DNA from: an uncultured Chlorobiaceae bacterium
GTDB lineage: Bacteria > Bacteroidota > Chlorobiia > Chlorobiales > Chlorobiaceae
Assembly: GCA_903824295.1 (NCBI GenBank)
Contig: CAIJWE010000103.1
Location: 1 to 64,000 of the forward strand
DNA length: 64,000 nucleotides
Direction: 5' to 3'
Of this stretch, positions 37,226-48,379 are shown one piece after another (positions within the stretch are counted from its first letter, which is position 1; each line of letters opens with the position of its first letter). A model generated the notes under the pieces. That model made no database searches. It saw only the letters and a list, made by a program, of their open reading frames with translations, and had not been told where the DNA came from. The position numbers and the translations under genes are program-made.

Positions 37226-38434
37226 ATGACTGTGGAGAAAACCAAAGACCTCTTTAAAAAGTGCATCGAGTATACCATTGCTGACGAAGTAAAGGAGCTG
37301 GGCCTGTACCCCTTTTTTCATCCCATAGACGAAAACGAGGGTCCGGTAGTTTCTTTTGGCGGCAGGAAACTCGTTATGGCTGGTTCGAACAACTATCTCG
37401 GCCTGACCGCCGACCCAAGGGTAAAAACCGCGTCGATCAACGCCATCAATAAATATGGCACCAGTTGCAGTGGATCGCGCTACATGACCGGCACCGTAAA
37501 CCTCCATGTTGAGCTTGAGGAGCGGCTTGCCGACTTTTTTGAAAAAGAGCGCTGCCTGCTCTTCAGCACCGGCTACCAGACCGGACAGGGCATCATCCCG
37601 ACACTGGTTCAGCGCGGTGAATATATTGTCTCCGACCGCGACAACCATGCAAGCCTTGTGGCAGCAACAGTCATGGCCCTCGGAGCAGGAGCCAATCTGG
37701 CCCGTTACAACCACAACAACATGGAAGATCTGGAACGCGTGCTTCAGACCATTCCCGAATCGGCAGGACGGATGATTGTTTCTGACGGCGTCTTCTCAGT
37801 CTCAGGCGAAATTGTGGATCTACCGACTCTGGTCAAGCTGGCAAAAAAATACAGTGCCCGGATTCTTATTGACGATGCTCATGCCGTCGGTGTCATTGGC
37901 AAAAACGGCAGGGGCACCCCCTCCGAATTTGGTCTTGTCAAGGAGGTTGATCTCATCATGGGAACCTTCTCGAAAACGTTCGGTTCACTCGGAGGCTACG
38001 TTGTCGGCGATCGCACCGTCATCAACTACATCAAGCATAACGCGCCGGCTCTTATTTTCAGCGCTTCACCAACACCGGCAAGTGTTGCTGCCGTTCTGGC
38101 CACACTCGACATTATCCGCACCGAACCGGAACTCACGGAGCGACTTATCGCCAATACCGATTACGTTCGCCAGGCACTGATCAAGGCTGGATTTACCCTC
38201 ATGCCATCGCGCACAGCCATTGTCACCGTGCTGATCAGTGATCAGATGAAAACCCTTTACTTCTGGAAAAAACTCTTTGACGCCGGAGTTTACGTCAATG
38301 CCTTCATCCGCCCCGGCGTCATGCCAGGCCACGAAGCGCTCCGCACCAGTTTTATGGCCACCCACCAGCGCGTCCATCTCGACAAGGTGATCACTGAATT
38401 CTGCACCATCGGCAAAGAGCTTGGCGTTATCTGA
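37226..38434 (+). CDS. Alpha-oxoamine synthase family aminotransferase (KBL/serine palmitoyltransferase-like)
   Basis: A 402-residue PLP enzyme of the alpha-oxoamine synthase family. The N-terminal ITFGGRK-like segment ([20 protein letters not shown]), the [13 protein letters not shown] block, DNHASLV with the PLP-stacking His, the [10 protein letters not shown] motif, and the PLP Lys in [16 protein letters not shown] are intact. Members condense an amino acid with an acyl-CoA (glycine C-acetyltransferase, serine palmitoyltransferase, AONS, ALA synthase). Motif wording such as GSRYMTGT and the long N-terminal segment suggest the serine palmitoyltransferase/KBL branch, but the substrate is not determined. 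It stands alone and is followed by a hairpin. Confidence 0.87.
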   Translation: MTVEKTKDLFKKCIEYTIADEVKELGLYPFFHPIDENEGPVVSFGGRKLVMAGSNNYLGLTADPRVKTASINAINKYGTSCSGSRYMTGTVNLHVELEERLADFFEKERCLLFSTGYQTGQGIIPTLVQRGEYIVSDRDNHASLVAATVMALGAGANLARYNHNNMEDLERVLQTIPESAGRMIVSDGVFSVSGEIVDLPTLVKLAKKYSARILIDDAHAVGVIGKNGRGTPSEFGLVKEVDLIMGTFSKTFGSLGGYVVGDRTVINYIKHNAPALIFSASPTPASVAAVLATLDIIRTEPELTERLIANTDYVRQALIKAGFTLMPSRTAIVTVLISDQMKTLYFWKKLFDAGVYVNAFIRPGVMPGHEALRTSFMATHQRVHLDKVITEFCTIGKELGVI

Positions 38435-38749
38435 AAGTAACCCTCAAATTTCAGATCTCCTTTATTTGCAATCCCCGGCAACCACCGGGGATTGGTCATG
38501 AAAAGCATCATTTCACCACCTCCCATCCCTCCGAACCCCTTTGCAGCAATAAGTTGCATTATTGCATTTTTTTTTAATAACTTCGACTTGACGTTTGATT
38601 ATATGACGATGAGGAGATGCTTTTTTCTCCTCTCCTGATTTGACTGCCGAGTCTGAGAAATGATGATTATGTACTGCCAAACAAAGCAGAAAGAGGGCTC
38701 TTGACCATGTTTTTTTGTCCGTATCATTACAACCAAACCACATACCATC
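38435..38749. other. Intergenic region before the TonB-dependent receptor
   Basis: These 315 bases hold no gene. They contain the hairpin at 38469-38494, a short repeated ttgca motif near 38540-38570, a weak inverted pair of purine/pyrimidine arms near 38611-38635, and a TTGACC (38701) with TATCAT (38722) that could be a promoter with a short 15-bp spacing. I could not match a cobalamin riboswitch, and a Fur-like site (near 38660) is only partial. Confidence 0.4.
38469..38494. terminator. Hairpin after the alpha-oxoamine synthase gene
   Basis: A perfect 10-bp stem (38469-38478 with 38485-38494) with a 6-nt loop, 35 bp past the upstream stop codon. There is no T-run on the plus strand, so termination efficiency is uncertain. 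Confidence 0.55.
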
Positions 38750-41182
38750 ATGAAAACAAAAAAGGTACAAGCATCTCGCTTTGTGCGTTTTGTTGTTTCG
38801 TCGTTTTGCCTCACGGCATCACTGATCCCTCTTACCTCTTACGGAGCTGATACCGGGACAGTAAGAGGCAGAATTATCGACAAGGCAGACGGTGAAGGCG
38901 TTTATGGTGCTTCCGTCACCATTGCCGGTACCACCATCGGCACGGCTACCGACATGAACGGCAACTTCATCCTTCAGAACGTCCCTGCAAAATCACAGAA
39001 AATCTCCGTATCCATCGTCGGTTACGCCCCGACAAGCCAGATAGTTACTGTCGGCACCGGCCAGACAGCCAGTGTAAGTCTGCAGCTTGGCCAGACAACC
39101 ATCATGGCCTCCGAAGTCGTCGTTGGTGCCTCGCTCTACAAGCAGGATCGGCTTGATGTTCCGGTTACCGTGAATGTGGTCTCGCAGGAAAAAATCAAGC
39201 AGCAATCCAATCCGACACTTGACAGAGTGATTGAGGATGTTCCCGGCGTTGTGGTCACACGCGCTGGTGGACAGACAACATCCAACATCCAGGTTCGCGG
39301 TTCAAACACCTATCAGGGTGGCGCTATCGGAACTCGTGTCAGTGCATTTTACGACGGCTTTCCAATCAATGCTCCTGAGTCAGGTGAAGTGGCCTGGTCA
39401 TCAGTCAACATGAATGCCGCTGACAAGGTGGAGATCCTGAAAGGCTCTGCTGCTACCCTTTATGGTTCAGGCGCCATGGGCGGTGTGGTAAACGTCTTCG
39501 GCCACCTTCCTGACAAACTGGAAGTAAAAGCTGGTGTCAGCGGTGGTTTTTACGATGCACCTCCCTCCAGCGACCAGAGTCACTTTTATGCTGATGGACA
39601 CACCCCGTGGTTCTGGAACACCTACGTAGGACTTGGCAACAAGAGCGGCAAGCTGAATTACAGCCTGCTCTATACGCACAGCAACGATGATGGCTACCGT
39701 CAGAACGCCCAAACAAATCTGGACGATGTGAAACTGAAGGTGCGCTATGACATCGATGCAAAACAGTACCTGCAACTCAGCACTTCTTACAGTGAAACGT
39801 CAGGTGGTTACGCTTATGAATGGTTTTCCGATTTTATACCTCCGTCAACCTTCATAGCCCATCCTGAGCGCGCTTTTGACATTTCGTCTGTAAACGATGA
39901 AGATGACCTTATCAAGCGCAAGAATGCACTGGTAGGACTGAACTATGTCAACCTCCTGAGCGACAGGATCAGCCTTGATACACGCATTTATTATACTCAC
40001 AATGGAACAAAGTACGAATACAATCCTGTAGGTCCAGATGAACTGCTATACCCTGGTGGCCCCATTATGCAGGTTGCTGGAAACTTCAACGAAACCTATT
40101 CTGATCGTCTGGGTGCAGGCACAAAACTCGACTGGCGTGTCAGCGATAAACACCGGCTGGTTTTTGGTATTGAAGGCAGCACAACCGACCTGAAGACAAC
40201 TCAGCTCACCGCAGCATGGCCGACAGCAAGGGTACTGGGAGATATTAACGAAAAGAGTTGGGCTGCATTTTTGCAGGACGAATGGAAGATCACCGACAAA
40301 CTCACCTCTCTTCTCTCTCTGCGCTATGACTGGAGCGGTATCAATGCAGATCAGGTACAAACAACTTTGGCTGGCCCATGGATCAATATTGACAACCCCT
40401 CAGTTGACGCATTCAGTCCCCGTGTAGCACTTAACTACAAGGCTATGGATGACCTCTCATTCCGTGCTTCGTGGGGTACAAGCTTCCGCGCACCGACACT
40501 CTACGAGCGCTTCATTCGCAGTGCTGGCCCCTACACAGGAAATCCTAATCCTGCACTCAACAAGGAGACCATGACGGCCTACGAGATCGGTATGTTCAAG
40601 CAGTTCGGTGACAAGCTCTCCTTTGATATCGCCGGCTTCTTAAATGACTATAATGACCTTATTGAGTCTGTTATCCTTTCAAATACCCCTCCTCGTCTCT
40701 TCCAATTCAGGAACATTACAAGAGCACGTATCTGGGGTATCGAGACCAGCCTCAATTACCGGCCGACCAGTGAGTGGACTTTCAATGCGGCATACACCTA
40801 CATGAATGCCAAAAACAGAAGTTACGCGCCAAGCACTCCTCCAGCCATTAATGACTCCAATCCCGATCCGACATGGCTGGCCTACAGGCCTGAACACACA
40901 GCGTCGGCAGGTGTAACATATAAACCCGTCAGCCAGCTTGCACTCAACCTGAACGGTCGGTATATCTCTCAGTACAAGTCCGTAAGTGCCCACGCGAACA
41001 CGCTAAGCACCAACTACCCCGGTGACTTCATCGTGCTTAACGCTGGCGTGAAGTACCAGGCAGCCGACACGGTCTCTTTAAGCCTCCTTTGCCGCAACAT
41101 CGGCAATGTGCAGTACGAAGAAGCCGAGTGGTTCCGTGCACCTGGACGCAGCTTTGTTGCAGGAGTGGATTGCACCTTCTGA
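38750..41182 (+). CDS. TonB-dependent outer-membrane receptor
   Basis: An 810-residue receptor. An N-terminal signal peptide (about 1-32: basic start, hydrophobic core, cleavage near SYGA) is followed by a carboxypeptidase-regulatory-like domain (GTVRGRIIDKADGEGVYGASVTI...). The plug domain (about 120-245) includes DVPVTVNVVSQEKIKQ and the VEILKGSAATLYGSGAMGGVVNV plug-end motif. The 22-strand barrel follows and ends in the outer-membrane signature phenylalanine (VDCTF). Substrate is not evident; family members take up siderophores, cobalamin and other large ligands. It lies 155 bp before bchH but is separated from it by a strong terminator, so it has its own transcript. Confidence 0.93.
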   Translation: MKTKKVQASRFVRFVVSSFCLTASLIPLTSYGADTGTVRGRIIDKADGEGVYGASVTIAGTTIGTATDMNGNFILQNVPAKSQKISVSIVGYAPTSQIVTVGTGQTASVSLQLGQTTIMASEVVVGASLYKQDRLDVPVTVNVVSQEKIKQQSNPTLDRVIEDVPGVVVTRAGGQTTSNIQVRGSNTYQGGAIGTRVSAFYDGFPINAPESGEVAWSSVNMNAADKVEILKGSAATLYGSGAMGGVVNVFGHLPDKLEVKAGVSGGFYDAPPSSDQSHFYADGHTPWFWNTYVGLGNKSGKLNYSLLYTHSNDDGYRQNAQTNLDDVKLKVRYDIDAKQYLQLSTSYSETSGGYAYEWFSDFIPPSTFIAHPERAFDISSVNDEDDLIKRKNALVGLNYVNLLSDRISLDTRIYYTHNGTKYEYNPVGPDELLYPGGPIMQVAGNFNETYSDRLGAGTKLDWRVSDKHRLVFGIEGSTTDLKTTQLTAAWPTARVLGDINEKSWAAFLQDEWKITDKLTSLLSLRYDWSGINADQVQTTLAGPWINIDNPSVDAFSPRVALNYKAMDDLSFRASWGTSFRAPTLYERFIRSAGPYTGNPNPALNKETMTAYEIGMFKQFGDKLSFDIAGFLNDYNDLIESVILSNTPPRLFQFRNITRARIWGIETSLNYRPTSEWTFNAAYTYMNAKNRSYAPSTPPAINDSNPDPTWLAYRPEHTASAGVTYKPVSQLALNLNGRYISQYKSVSAHANTLSTNYPGDFIVLNAGVKYQAADTVSLSLLCRNIGNVQYEEAEWFRAPGRSFVAGVDCTF

Positions 41183-41216
41183 GCAAAACCATTCAGCAAT
41201 CAGCCGTTGCTACACC

Positions 41217-41254
41217 AGCCAGTCCCTCCGCAACGAGGGGCTGGCTCTTTTTTT
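41217..41254 (+). terminator. Terminator between TonB receptor and bchH
   Basis: A 12-bp stem (41217-41228 with 41235-41246, one wobble) with a 6-nt loop followed by a T-rich tract. It should isolate the receptor transcript from bchH, whose promoter would then lie in the 83 bp before the bchH ATG. Confidence 0.9.
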
Positions 41255-41337
41255 AATCGTTAGTTTACATCAAGGGATTTTATTACATTTTGCAATCCTG
41301 TTAAAACCACCAGAAACGCACATCTTTTTGTAATTCT

Positions 41338-44300
41338 ATGTACGATAAAATCAGAATTGCCGCTATTGTCGGGATGGAGCAATGCAATCAGCGGGTATGG
41401 CGCGAGGTAACATCCAAGATCGCCGCACACGCCGAATTGACCCAATGGACCGATCAGGATCTTGAGCATCAGAACCCTGAGGCAGCCGAAGCAATCCGCA
41501 ATGCCGACTGTATTTTTACAACCCTGATCCAGTTCAAGGTTCAGGCAGACTGGCTGCAGGAGCAGGTCGATCAGTCGAAAGCGAAGGTCGTTTTTGCCTA
41601 TGAGTCGATGCCTGAGGTTATGCAGATGACCAAAATAGGTACTTATGTGGTCTCGGGTGATGGCAGCGGGATGCCCGATATTGTCAAGAAAGTTGCAAAA
41701 ATGCTGGTTAAGGGACGCGACGAAGATGCGCTTTACGGCTATATGAAGCTGCTGAAAATCATGCGCACCATGCTGCCGCTTATCCCCAAAAAGGCAAAGG
41801 ATTTCAAGAACTGGATGCAGGTCTACACCTATTGGATGAATCCAACCACGGATAACCTTGCATCAATGTTCAACTATATCATCGCTGAATACTTTGAGGT
41901 CGATGTCAAGGTTGAAAAGGTGCAGGAGGTTCCCACCATGGGCTTCTATCACCCTGATGCTCCGGAATACCAGAAAGATCTGCACCATTATGAAAAATGG
42001 CTGCATAAACGCAATAAAAACTCGGCAAAACAGCGCAACATCGGCATGCTATTTTTCCGCAAGCACCTGCTGCAGGAAAAGGAGTATATCGACAATGCCA
42101 TCCGAGCCATTGAGGCCAAGGGGCTCAATCCCCTGCCGGTCTTTGTGATGGGTGTTGAAGGGCACGTTGCCGCCAGAGAGTGGTTCACACACAACAACAT
42201 CGACATGCTCGTCAACATGATGGGCTTCGGCTTTGTGGGCGGCCCGGCAGGCGCAACCACACCGGGAGCCTCATCAGCCGCGCGCGACGAGATTCTGGGC
42301 AAAATAAACGCTCCCTACGTTGTCTCCCAGCCGCTCTTTATTCAGGATTTCGTTTCATGGAAGTCACAGGGGGTTATACCGCTGCAGTCGGCCATGACCT
42401 ATTCGCTGCCTGAAATGGATGGCGCTGTCTGCCCGGTCGTACTTGGTGCCATCAAGGATGGACGCCTCCAGACCGTTCCTGACCGTCTTGAAAGGCTTGC
42501 CGGTTTTGCCAAAAAGTTTTCAGACCTGCGTCAGGTTCCCAACAAGGATAAAAAAGTTGCCCTTGTGGTCTACGACTATCCGCCTGGCATGGGTAAAAAG
42601 GCAAGCGCCGCCCTGCTTGACGTCCCAAAAAGTATTTACAATATCATCCAGACCCTGCGCACCGAAGGGTACAATGTCGGCGAGCTGCCGGAATCACCGG
42701 AAGCGCTGCTTGCCATGCTCGACAAGGCAACCGATTACGAGATTCAGGCGCATGAGCAGGAGTGCTTCTCTATCGACCGCGAACAGTTCAACAGCATTAC
42801 CAGCAGCAGGGAACGCGAGCGGATTGAAGGACGCTGGAGCGGATTCCCGGGCGACATCGCTCCCATCAAGCCGGACAGGCTCTTTATCGGCGGGATCACC
42901 CTCGGCAATATTTTTATCGGCGTTCAGCCGCGCCTTGGCATACAGGGTGACCCGATGCGCCTCCTCTTCGACAAAGAGAACACACCGCATCATCAATATA
43001 TCGCCTTCTACCGCTGGATCAGCCGCGTCTTCGGGGCAAATGCCCTGGTGCATGTCGGCATGCACGGTACGGTAGAATGGATGCCCGGCCTGCAGCTCGG
43101 TGTCACCGGCGACTGCTGGTCGGACGCACTGCTTGGCGAAGTACCCCATTTCTATATCTATCCTATCAATAATCCGAGCGAAGCAAATATTGCCAAGCGT
43201 CGAGGCTATGCCACCATGATTTCGCACAACATCCCGCCTCTTGCACGGGCCGGTCTCTACAAAGAGCTCCCTGCGTTCAAAGAGATGCTGAACGATTACC
43301 GTGAGCGTGGGCTTGAAAAGATGGTGGACGTTGAGACAGAAGAGGTCATTATCACCAAGGCGCAGCAGCTCAACCTGACTGATGACTGCCCTCGTGTTGA
43401 AGGGGAAACTTTCCCTGACTATATCAGCCGTCTCTATACCTACATGATGGAGCTTGAGGGTCGCCTGATTTCAAACTCGCTGCACGTCTTTGGCGAAACG
43501 CCGAAGCTTGAAACCCAGGTCACGACCATAACAGAGTACCTCAAGGTTCGCGGTAACGAAAAATCGCTCCCTTCGATCATCATGCAGGCCATCGGCGAGC
43601 ATACAGCCTATGGCGATTATGCCTCACTGGCCACACGCGCCCGCAAGGGTGAGCCGCAGGCCCTGAAGGCTCGTGAAACGGTTGACGGGCATACCAGGGA
43701 GTTTATCGAGAAGAGTATTTTCGGTCAAACCAATCCGGCGACTGTATTCAGCACCATGACCGGCGGCGGAAAGGCGACGAAGGAGATGGCAGAGGCCATC
43801 AACAGCGCATTGCAGGATGGAATGGCTCTGAAGCTGGCACTGGAAGACAACCGCAATGAGATGAAGGGTTTCCTTCGCGCCCTTTGCGGTGAATACATTC
43901 CTTCCGGCTCCGGCGGCGACCTGGTGCGTGACGGTGCAGGCATTCTGCCGACCGGCCGTAACATCCATGCCATTGACCCCTGGCGCATTCCTTCGGAACT
44001 GGCTTTCAAGCGCGGCAAGCAGATTGCCGACAGCATTTTGGCCCGTCACACCGAAGAGAATGAGGGTGAATACCCCGAAACCATTGCGCAGGTGCTCTGG
44101 GGACTCGATACCATCAAGAGCAAGGGCGAAGCGGTGGCCGTCATCATTCACCTCATGGGTGCCGAACCAGCCTACGACGCACAAGGCAAAATCAGCCACT
44201 ACCGCCTCGTACCGCTCGAAAAGCTTGGCCGTCCGAGAATCGACGTGCTGATTCAGATCAGCTCCATCTTCCGCGACACCTTTGGAGTCCTTGTCGATCA

Positions 44301-45141
44301 TCTCGACAAACTGGTCAAGGATGCCGCAAGGGCCATTGAACCGCACGAGATGAACCATATCAAAAAGCATGTGGACGCCGCCCTGAAAGAGGGCAAGGAT
44401 TTTGAGAGCGCCACGTCGCGTCTCTTTACCCAGGCGCCCGGAGCGTACGGCTCGCAGGTAGAAGAGCTGGTGGAGGATTCTGCATGGGAGTCGGAAGATG
44501 ATCTCGACAACATGTTCATCAAACGCACCGGTTTTGCCTACGGCGGAAACCGCTATGGCGACCAGCAGAGTGATATCCTCAAAGGGCTGCTCAGCACGGT
44601 TGACCGCGTAGTGCAGCAGGTTGATTCGGCGGAATTCGGCATTACCGATATCGACCGTTACTTCTCATCATCGGGTGCGTTGCAACTTTCAGCCCGTCGC
44701 CGCAATCCGAAAGGCGACAAGGTAAAGCTGAACTATGTGGAGACCTTTACGGCTGACGTCAAGATTGACGATGCCGACAAGGCGCTGAAGGTGGAGTTCC
44801 GCAGCAAGTTGCTCAACCCCAAGTGGTTTGAGACCATGCTCGACCAGGGGCACAGCGGGGCCGCAGAAATCAGTAACCGCTTTACCTACATGCTTGGCTG
44901 GGACGCCGTCACCAAAGGCGTTGACGACTGGGTCTACAAGGAGGCGGCGGAAACCTACGCCATGGATCCGAAAATGCGCGAACGGCTCATGAAGGTCAAC
45001 CCGAAAGCGTTCAAAAACATTGTCGGACGCATGCTCGAAGCGAGCGGACGAGGCATGTGGAGCGCCGACCCCGATATGATCGAAAAACTTCAGGAGATCT
45101 ACAGCGATTTGGAAGACCGTCTTGAAGGGATCGAAATTTAA
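41338..45141 (+). CDS. bchH: Magnesium chelatase subunit H
   Basis: A 1267-residue cobaltochelatase/Mg-chelatase large subunit, which binds protoporphyrin IX and inserts Mg with BchI and BchD. It has the full family span: an N-terminal helical domain, [70 protein letters not shown], and the C-terminal [33 protein letters not shown]-like ([17 protein letters not shown]) block. Green sulfur bacteria carry three paralogues, bchH, bchS and bchT. The adjacent bchM and bchE favour bchH. bchI/bchD are not in this window. Confidence 0.9.
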   Translation: MYDKIRIAAIVGMEQCNQRVWREVTSKIAAHAELTQWTDQDLEHQNPEAAEAIRNADCIFTTLIQFKVQADWLQEQVDQSKAKVVFAYESMPEVMQMTKIGTYVVSGDGSGMPDIVKKVAKMLVKGRDEDALYGYMKLLKIMRTMLPLIPKKAKDFKNWMQVYTYWMNPTTDNLASMFNYIIAEYFEVDVKVEKVQEVPTMGFYHPDAPEYQKDLHHYEKWLHKRNKNSAKQRNIGMLFFRKHLLQEKEYIDNAIRAIEAKGLNPLPVFVMGVEGHVAAREWFTHNNIDMLVNMMGFGFVGGPAGATTPGASSAARDEILGKINAPYVVSQPLFIQDFVSWKSQGVIPLQSAMTYSLPEMDGAVCPVVLGAIKDGRLQTVPDRLERLAGFAKKFSDLRQVPNKDKKVALVVYDYPPGMGKKASAALLDVPKSIYNIIQTLRTEGYNVGELPESPEALLAMLDKATDYEIQAHEQECFSIDREQFNSITSSRERERIEGRWSGFPGDIAPIKPDRLFIGGITLGNIFIGVQPRLGIQGDPMRLLFDKENTPHHQYIAFYRWISRVFGANALVHVGMHGTVEWMPGLQLGVTGDCWSDALLGEVPHFYIYPINNPSEANIAKRRGYATMISHNIPPLARAGLYKELPAFKEMLNDYRERGLEKMVDVETEEVIITKAQQLNLTDDCPRVEGETFPDYISRLYTYMMELEGRLISNSLHVFGETPKLETQVTTITEYLKVRGNEKSLPSIIMQAIGEHTAYGDYASLATRARKGEPQALKARETVDGHTREFIEKSIFGQTNPATVFSTMTGGGKATKEMAEAINSALQDGMALKLALEDNRNEMKGFLRALCGEYIPSGSGGDLVRDGAGILPTGRNIHAIDPWRIPSELAFKRGKQIADSILARHTEENEGEYPETIAQVLWGLDTIKSKGEAVAVIIHLMGAEPAYDAQGKISHYRLVPLEKLGRPRIDVLIQISSIFRDTFGVLVDHLDKLVKDAARAIEPHEMNHIKKHVDAALKEGKDFESATSRLFTQAPGAYGSQVEELVEDSAWESEDDLDNMFIKRTGFAYGGNRYGDQQSDILKGLLSTVDRVVQQVDSAEFGITDIDRYFSSSGALQLSARRRNPKGDKVKLNYVETFTADVKIDDADKALKVEFRSKLLNPKWFETMLDQGHSGAAEISNRFTYMLGWDAVTKGVDDWVYKEAAETYAMDPKMRERLMKVNPKAFKNIVGRMLEASGRGMWSADPDMIEKLQEIYSDLEDRLEGIEI

Positions 45142-45193
45142 CGCGCTCTGTAATTGTAGCAAAGTCAACCAGGAAACCGTCAAACAATACACC

Positions 45194-45892
45194 ATGAGCA
45201 GCTCCTCTTTCAATGCTGAAGAACACAAAAAAATGCTCCGTTCCTATTTCAATGGTCAGGGCTTTCAGCGCTGGGCATCGATATATGGGGACGACAAACT
45301 CTCTTCCGTGCGCAATACGGTGCGTCAGGGCCATGCCGTCATGATGGACAAGGCTTTCGACTGGCTCCAGCAGCTCAATCTGCCAAAAGGAGCGACCGTC
45401 CTTGATGCCGGTTGCGGAACTGGACTCTTCAGCATCCGGCTGGCCAAGGCAGGGTACAAGGTCACGGCAGTTGATATCGCTTCACAGATGGTTGACAAGG
45501 CAAAAGCAGAAGCCACAAAAGAGGGCGTGCAGAATAACATCACCTTCGAAGTCAACACGCTCGAGTCCGTGCGCGGCAGCTACGACGCCGTGGTCTGCTT
45601 TGACGTCCTGATTCACTACCCCGCAGAAGGATTTGGCCAGGCCTTCGGCAACCTCGGCGGTCTGACCAAAGGCTCCGTTATTTTTACCTACGCCCCCTAC
45701 AACAAGGTTCTTGCGCTCATGCACTGGCTTGGAGGCTATTTTCCAAAAAAAGAGCGCCGCACAACCATCCAGATGATCCGCGACGAAGAGATGCAGCGGG
45801 CAATGCAGAAAGCCGGCATGAAGGTGAAAAGCCGCGAAAAAATCAGTTTCGGATTTTATCACACCATGTTGATGAACGCGTCACACAAATGA
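45194..45892 (+). CDS. bchM: Magnesium protoporphyrin IX methyltransferase
   Basis: A 232-residue class I SAM methyltransferase that methylates the C13 propionate of Mg-protoporphyrin [24 protein letters not shown] is the AdoMet motif [15 protein letters not shown] motif II, and [15 protein letters not shown] the catalytic region typical of BchM. ATG 45194 was chosen because the frame upstream overlaps bchH and lacks family character. It starts 52 bp after the bchH stop, consistent with bchHM co-transcription. Confidence 0.93.
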   Translation: MSSSSFNAEEHKKMLRSYFNGQGFQRWASIYGDDKLSSVRNTVRQGHAVMMDKAFDWLQQLNLPKGATVLDAGCGTGLFSIRLAKAGYKVTAVDIASQMVDKAKAEATKEGVQNNITFEVNTLESVRGSYDAVVCFDVLIHYPAEGFGQAFGNLGGLTKGSVIFTYAPYNKVLALMHWLGGYFPKKERRTTIQMIRDEEMQRAMQKAGMKVKSREKISFGFYHTMLMNASHK

Positions 45893-46037
45893 CTTGGGGT
45901 AAACTAAAACCCTATGAAAATTGTACAAAATAATTGTAAATTAGAAGTCAGGGATTTTTAAAAGCAGGAAACAGGTTTCAATTGATTCACGATGCAATCC
46001 CTATTTTGTAATAAACATATCTGGAGGATGGAGACCG

Positions 46038-47678
46038 ATGAAAATACTGATGATTCAGCCAAATTATCATTCAGGTGGGGCCGAAATTGCCGGTAACTGG
46101 ACGCCAAGCTGGGTTGCCTATATCGGTGGCGCCCTGAAACAGGCAGGATTCGATCAGGTGCGGTTTGTTGATGCCATGTGCGACCACCTTGATAACGACC
46201 AGATCGAAGAGGTCATCCGCAAAAACAAGCCGGATGTTGTAATGGCAACCAACATCACCCCTTCGATCTTCAAGGCACAGGAGATCATGAAGATCGCCAA
46301 AAAGGTAGACCCGAAAATCAAGACCCTCATGGGCGGCATCCACTCAACCTTCATGTACCCGCAAGTACTGAGCGAAGCGCCCGAAACCGACTACATTGTC
46401 CGGGGTGAAGGCGAAGAGGTTACCGTCAACCTCATTCGCGAAATCGCCGCAGGAACTGATAAGCAGAACCGGGGAAACATTACCGGTATCGCCTATCTCG
46501 ACGACGACGGCAATGTCTTCGCTACTGCCGCGCACCCTGTCATCGAAGATCTCGATACCCTGACCCCTGACTGGAGTCTCTACGAGTGGGATAAATACAT
46601 CTACACTCCCCTCAACTGCCGCCTGGCGGTACCGAACTTTGCCAGAGGCTGCCCTTTTACCTGTACCTTCTGCTCACAGTGGCAGTTCTGGCGCCGTTAC
46701 CGCGCCCGCAGTCCGAAAGCATTCGTTGATGAGATCGAAGTGCTCGTCAAGAAGTACAACGTCGGCTTTTTCATTCTTGCCGACGAAGAGCCGACCATCA
46801 ACAAACAAAAGTTTGTCTCGCTCTGTCAGGAACTTATCGACCGCAAGCTCAATGTCACCTGGGGTATCAACACCCGTGTGACCGACATCATGCGCGATGC
46901 CGACCTGTTGCCTTTCTTCCGCAAGGCTGGTCTGGTTCACGTTTCGCTCGGCACTGAAGCGGCAAGCCAGATGAACCTCAACCGGTTCCGCAAGGAGACC
47001 ACTATTGAGGAGAACAAACTTGCCATCAAGCTGCTGCAGAAAAACGGTATCGTTGCCGAAGCACAGTTTGTCATGGGACTTGAGCACGAAACTCCCGAGA
47101 CCATCGAAGAGACCTACCAGCTCTGCAAGGACTGGGATCCTGATATGGCCAACTGGACCATCTACACGCCATGGCCTTTCTCCGATCTCTTCAAAGAGCT
47201 TGGCGACAGGGTTGAAGTGCGCGATTACTCAAAGTACAACTTTGTGACTCCCATCATCAAGCCCGACAATATGGAGCGCGAGGATGTGCTGAAAGGAGTG
47301 CTGAAATCTTATGCACGCTTCTACGCTCGTAAAACCTTCTTCAGCTACCCCTGGATCAAGGACCCTTATGTGCGCAAGTACATGCTTGGATGCCTGAAAG
47401 CCTTTGCCCAGACCACCCTCACCAAGCGCTTCTACGATATCGATCGTGTCAAGACCAAGAATCGCAAGATCGAAATCGATCTCGGCTTTGACAAGTCAAG
47501 GATTCTGACGCAGGACGAGGTCAAAAACCTCAAGGAGCTGCGTCCCGAGATGGTTGCTGATATGAGTTTTGGCCTTAAAGAGGCTGGCTACCAGCGAGAG
47601 CATGATGAGCACAACTGGGATGAGTTTGATGAAACGACCATCAAGGATCGGAACTCCTCGACCGTTCGCAACTGCTGA
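46038..47678 (+). CDS. bchE: Mg-protoporphyrin IX monomethyl ester anaerobic oxidative cyclase
   Basis: A 546-residue B12-binding-type radical SAM enzyme that makes ring E of bacteriochlorophyll with water-derived oxygen. The N-terminal cobalamin-type Rossmann domain (about 1-150) begins KILMIQPNYHSGGAEIAGNWTP. The 4Fe-4S cysteines are Cys205, Cys209 and Cys212 in RGCPFTCTFCSQ. The radical SAM barrel follows (about 200-400), then the C-terminal domain typical of BchE. The start has a GGAGGA ribosome site (CTGGAGGATGGAGACCG). A separate upstream region of 145 bp may carry its own promoter. This oxygen-independent cyclase is expected in strict anaerobes. Confidence 0.95.
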   Translation: MKILMIQPNYHSGGAEIAGNWTPSWVAYIGGALKQAGFDQVRFVDAMCDHLDNDQIEEVIRKNKPDVVMATNITPSIFKAQEIMKIAKKVDPKIKTLMGGIHSTFMYPQVLSEAPETDYIVRGEGEEVTVNLIREIAAGTDKQNRGNITGIAYLDDDGNVFATAAHPVIEDLDTLTPDWSLYEWDKYIYTPLNCRLAVPNFARGCPFTCTFCSQWQFWRRYRARSPKAFVDEIEVLVKKYNVGFFILADEEPTINKQKFVSLCQELIDRKLNVTWGINTRVTDIMRDADLLPFFRKAGLVHVSLGTEAASQMNLNRFRKETTIEENKLAIKLLQKNGIVAEAQFVMGLEHETPETIEETYQLCKDWDPDMANWTIYTPWPFSDLFKELGDRVEVRDYSKYNFVTPIIKPDNMEREDVLKGVLKSYARFYARKTFFSYPWIKDPYVRKYMLGCLKAFAQTTLTKRFYDIDRVKTKNRKIEIDLGFDKSRILTQDEVKNLKELRPEMVADMSFGLKEAGYQREHDEHNWDEFDETTIKDRNSSTVRNC

Positions 47679-47703
47679 ACCGCAGCAATACGGTTTTCAA
47701 TTT

Positions 47704-47744
47704 GAAAAGAAAAACCCTCCGCTGATCGGGGGGTTTTTCTTTTC
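47704..47744 (+). terminator. bchE terminator
   Basis: A long stem with A-rich 5' arm and T-rich 3' arm around a GC core (cctccg/cggggg) and a 5-nt loop, starting about 25 bp past the bchE stop. The A/T-rich outer arms suit bidirectional termination. Confidence 0.9.
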
Positions 47745-47866
47745 GTGTGGGGAATTCTCTTGTAATCTATGCGGACAATCGAAGAGTATACACTAAATTG
47801 CGATGGGGTGCTGTATATTTATTTTTTACAGAGCTTGCAGCTCATAAGTACAAAGAGGTGGTCACT

Positions 47867-48379
47867 ATGACTGGTTCCAGCAAGCTGGTGAGCCAAAATG
47901 AGGCTCTCCAAATGGTACGGGCCTGGCAAGCTTCCGGCAAGAAAGTTGTGTTTTCAAACGGTTGTTTCGACATTCTTCATGCAGGGCATGTCGAGTACCT
48001 GCAGGCAGCCAGAAAACTTGGCGATGTGCTTCTGATCGGACTGAACAGTGATGCTTCTGTCCGTCGGCTCAAGGGGTTAAATCGACCCATCTGCTGCGAA
48101 ACAGATCGGGCAACGGTACTCTCTGCGTTACAGGTTGTCGATGCTCTCACCCTTTTTGATGACGATACGCCTGAAGAGCTGATTGGCACCTTGCTGCCGG
48201 ACATTCTTGTTAAGGGGGCTGACTGGGCAGTAGAACAGATTGCCGGAGCACAGGCTGTACTCAACCACGGGGGCGCTGTTTTGACCATACCCTTGCTTGA
48301 CGGGCGTTCAACAAGCCGAATCATCGAAAAAATTATCCACCACACTTCTCAAGCACCGGACTGCAGTGGAACACCTTAA
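47867..48379 (+). CDS. rfaE2: D-glycero-beta-D-manno-heptose-1-phosphate adenylyltransferase-type nucleotidyltransferase
   Basis: A 170-residue cytidylyltransferase-fold enzyme. VVFSNGCFDILHAGHVEYLQAARKLGD contains the HxGH nucleotide motif, LLIGLNSDASVRRLKG follows, and VKGADWAVEQIAGA and the final RSTSRIIEKI (the ISTTxII-type motif) are typical of the HldE C-terminal domain/RfaE2 subfamily used for LPS heptose. A start at ATG 47867 has an AGAGGTGG ribosome site; the open frame further upstream is not family-like. No separate heptose kinase is present here. Confidence 0.88.
   Translation: MTGSSKLVSQNEALQMVRAWQASGKKVVFSNGCFDILHAGHVEYLQAARKLGDVLLIGLNSDASVRRLKGLNRPICCETDRATVLSALQVVDALTLFDDDTPEELIGTLLPDILVKGADWAVEQIAGAQAVLNHGGAVLTIPLLDGRSTSRIIEKIIHHTSQAPDCSGTP

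Noticed and set aside
38435-38749. Cobalamin riboswitch or Fur box before the TonB receptor
   Set aside because: No B12-box consensus or characteristic paired core could be found, and the Fur-like stretch near 38660 matches only partially.
43624-44370. Antisense open frame of 248 codons inside bchH
   Set aside because: bchH motifs on the plus strand cover this region; the antisense product looks random.
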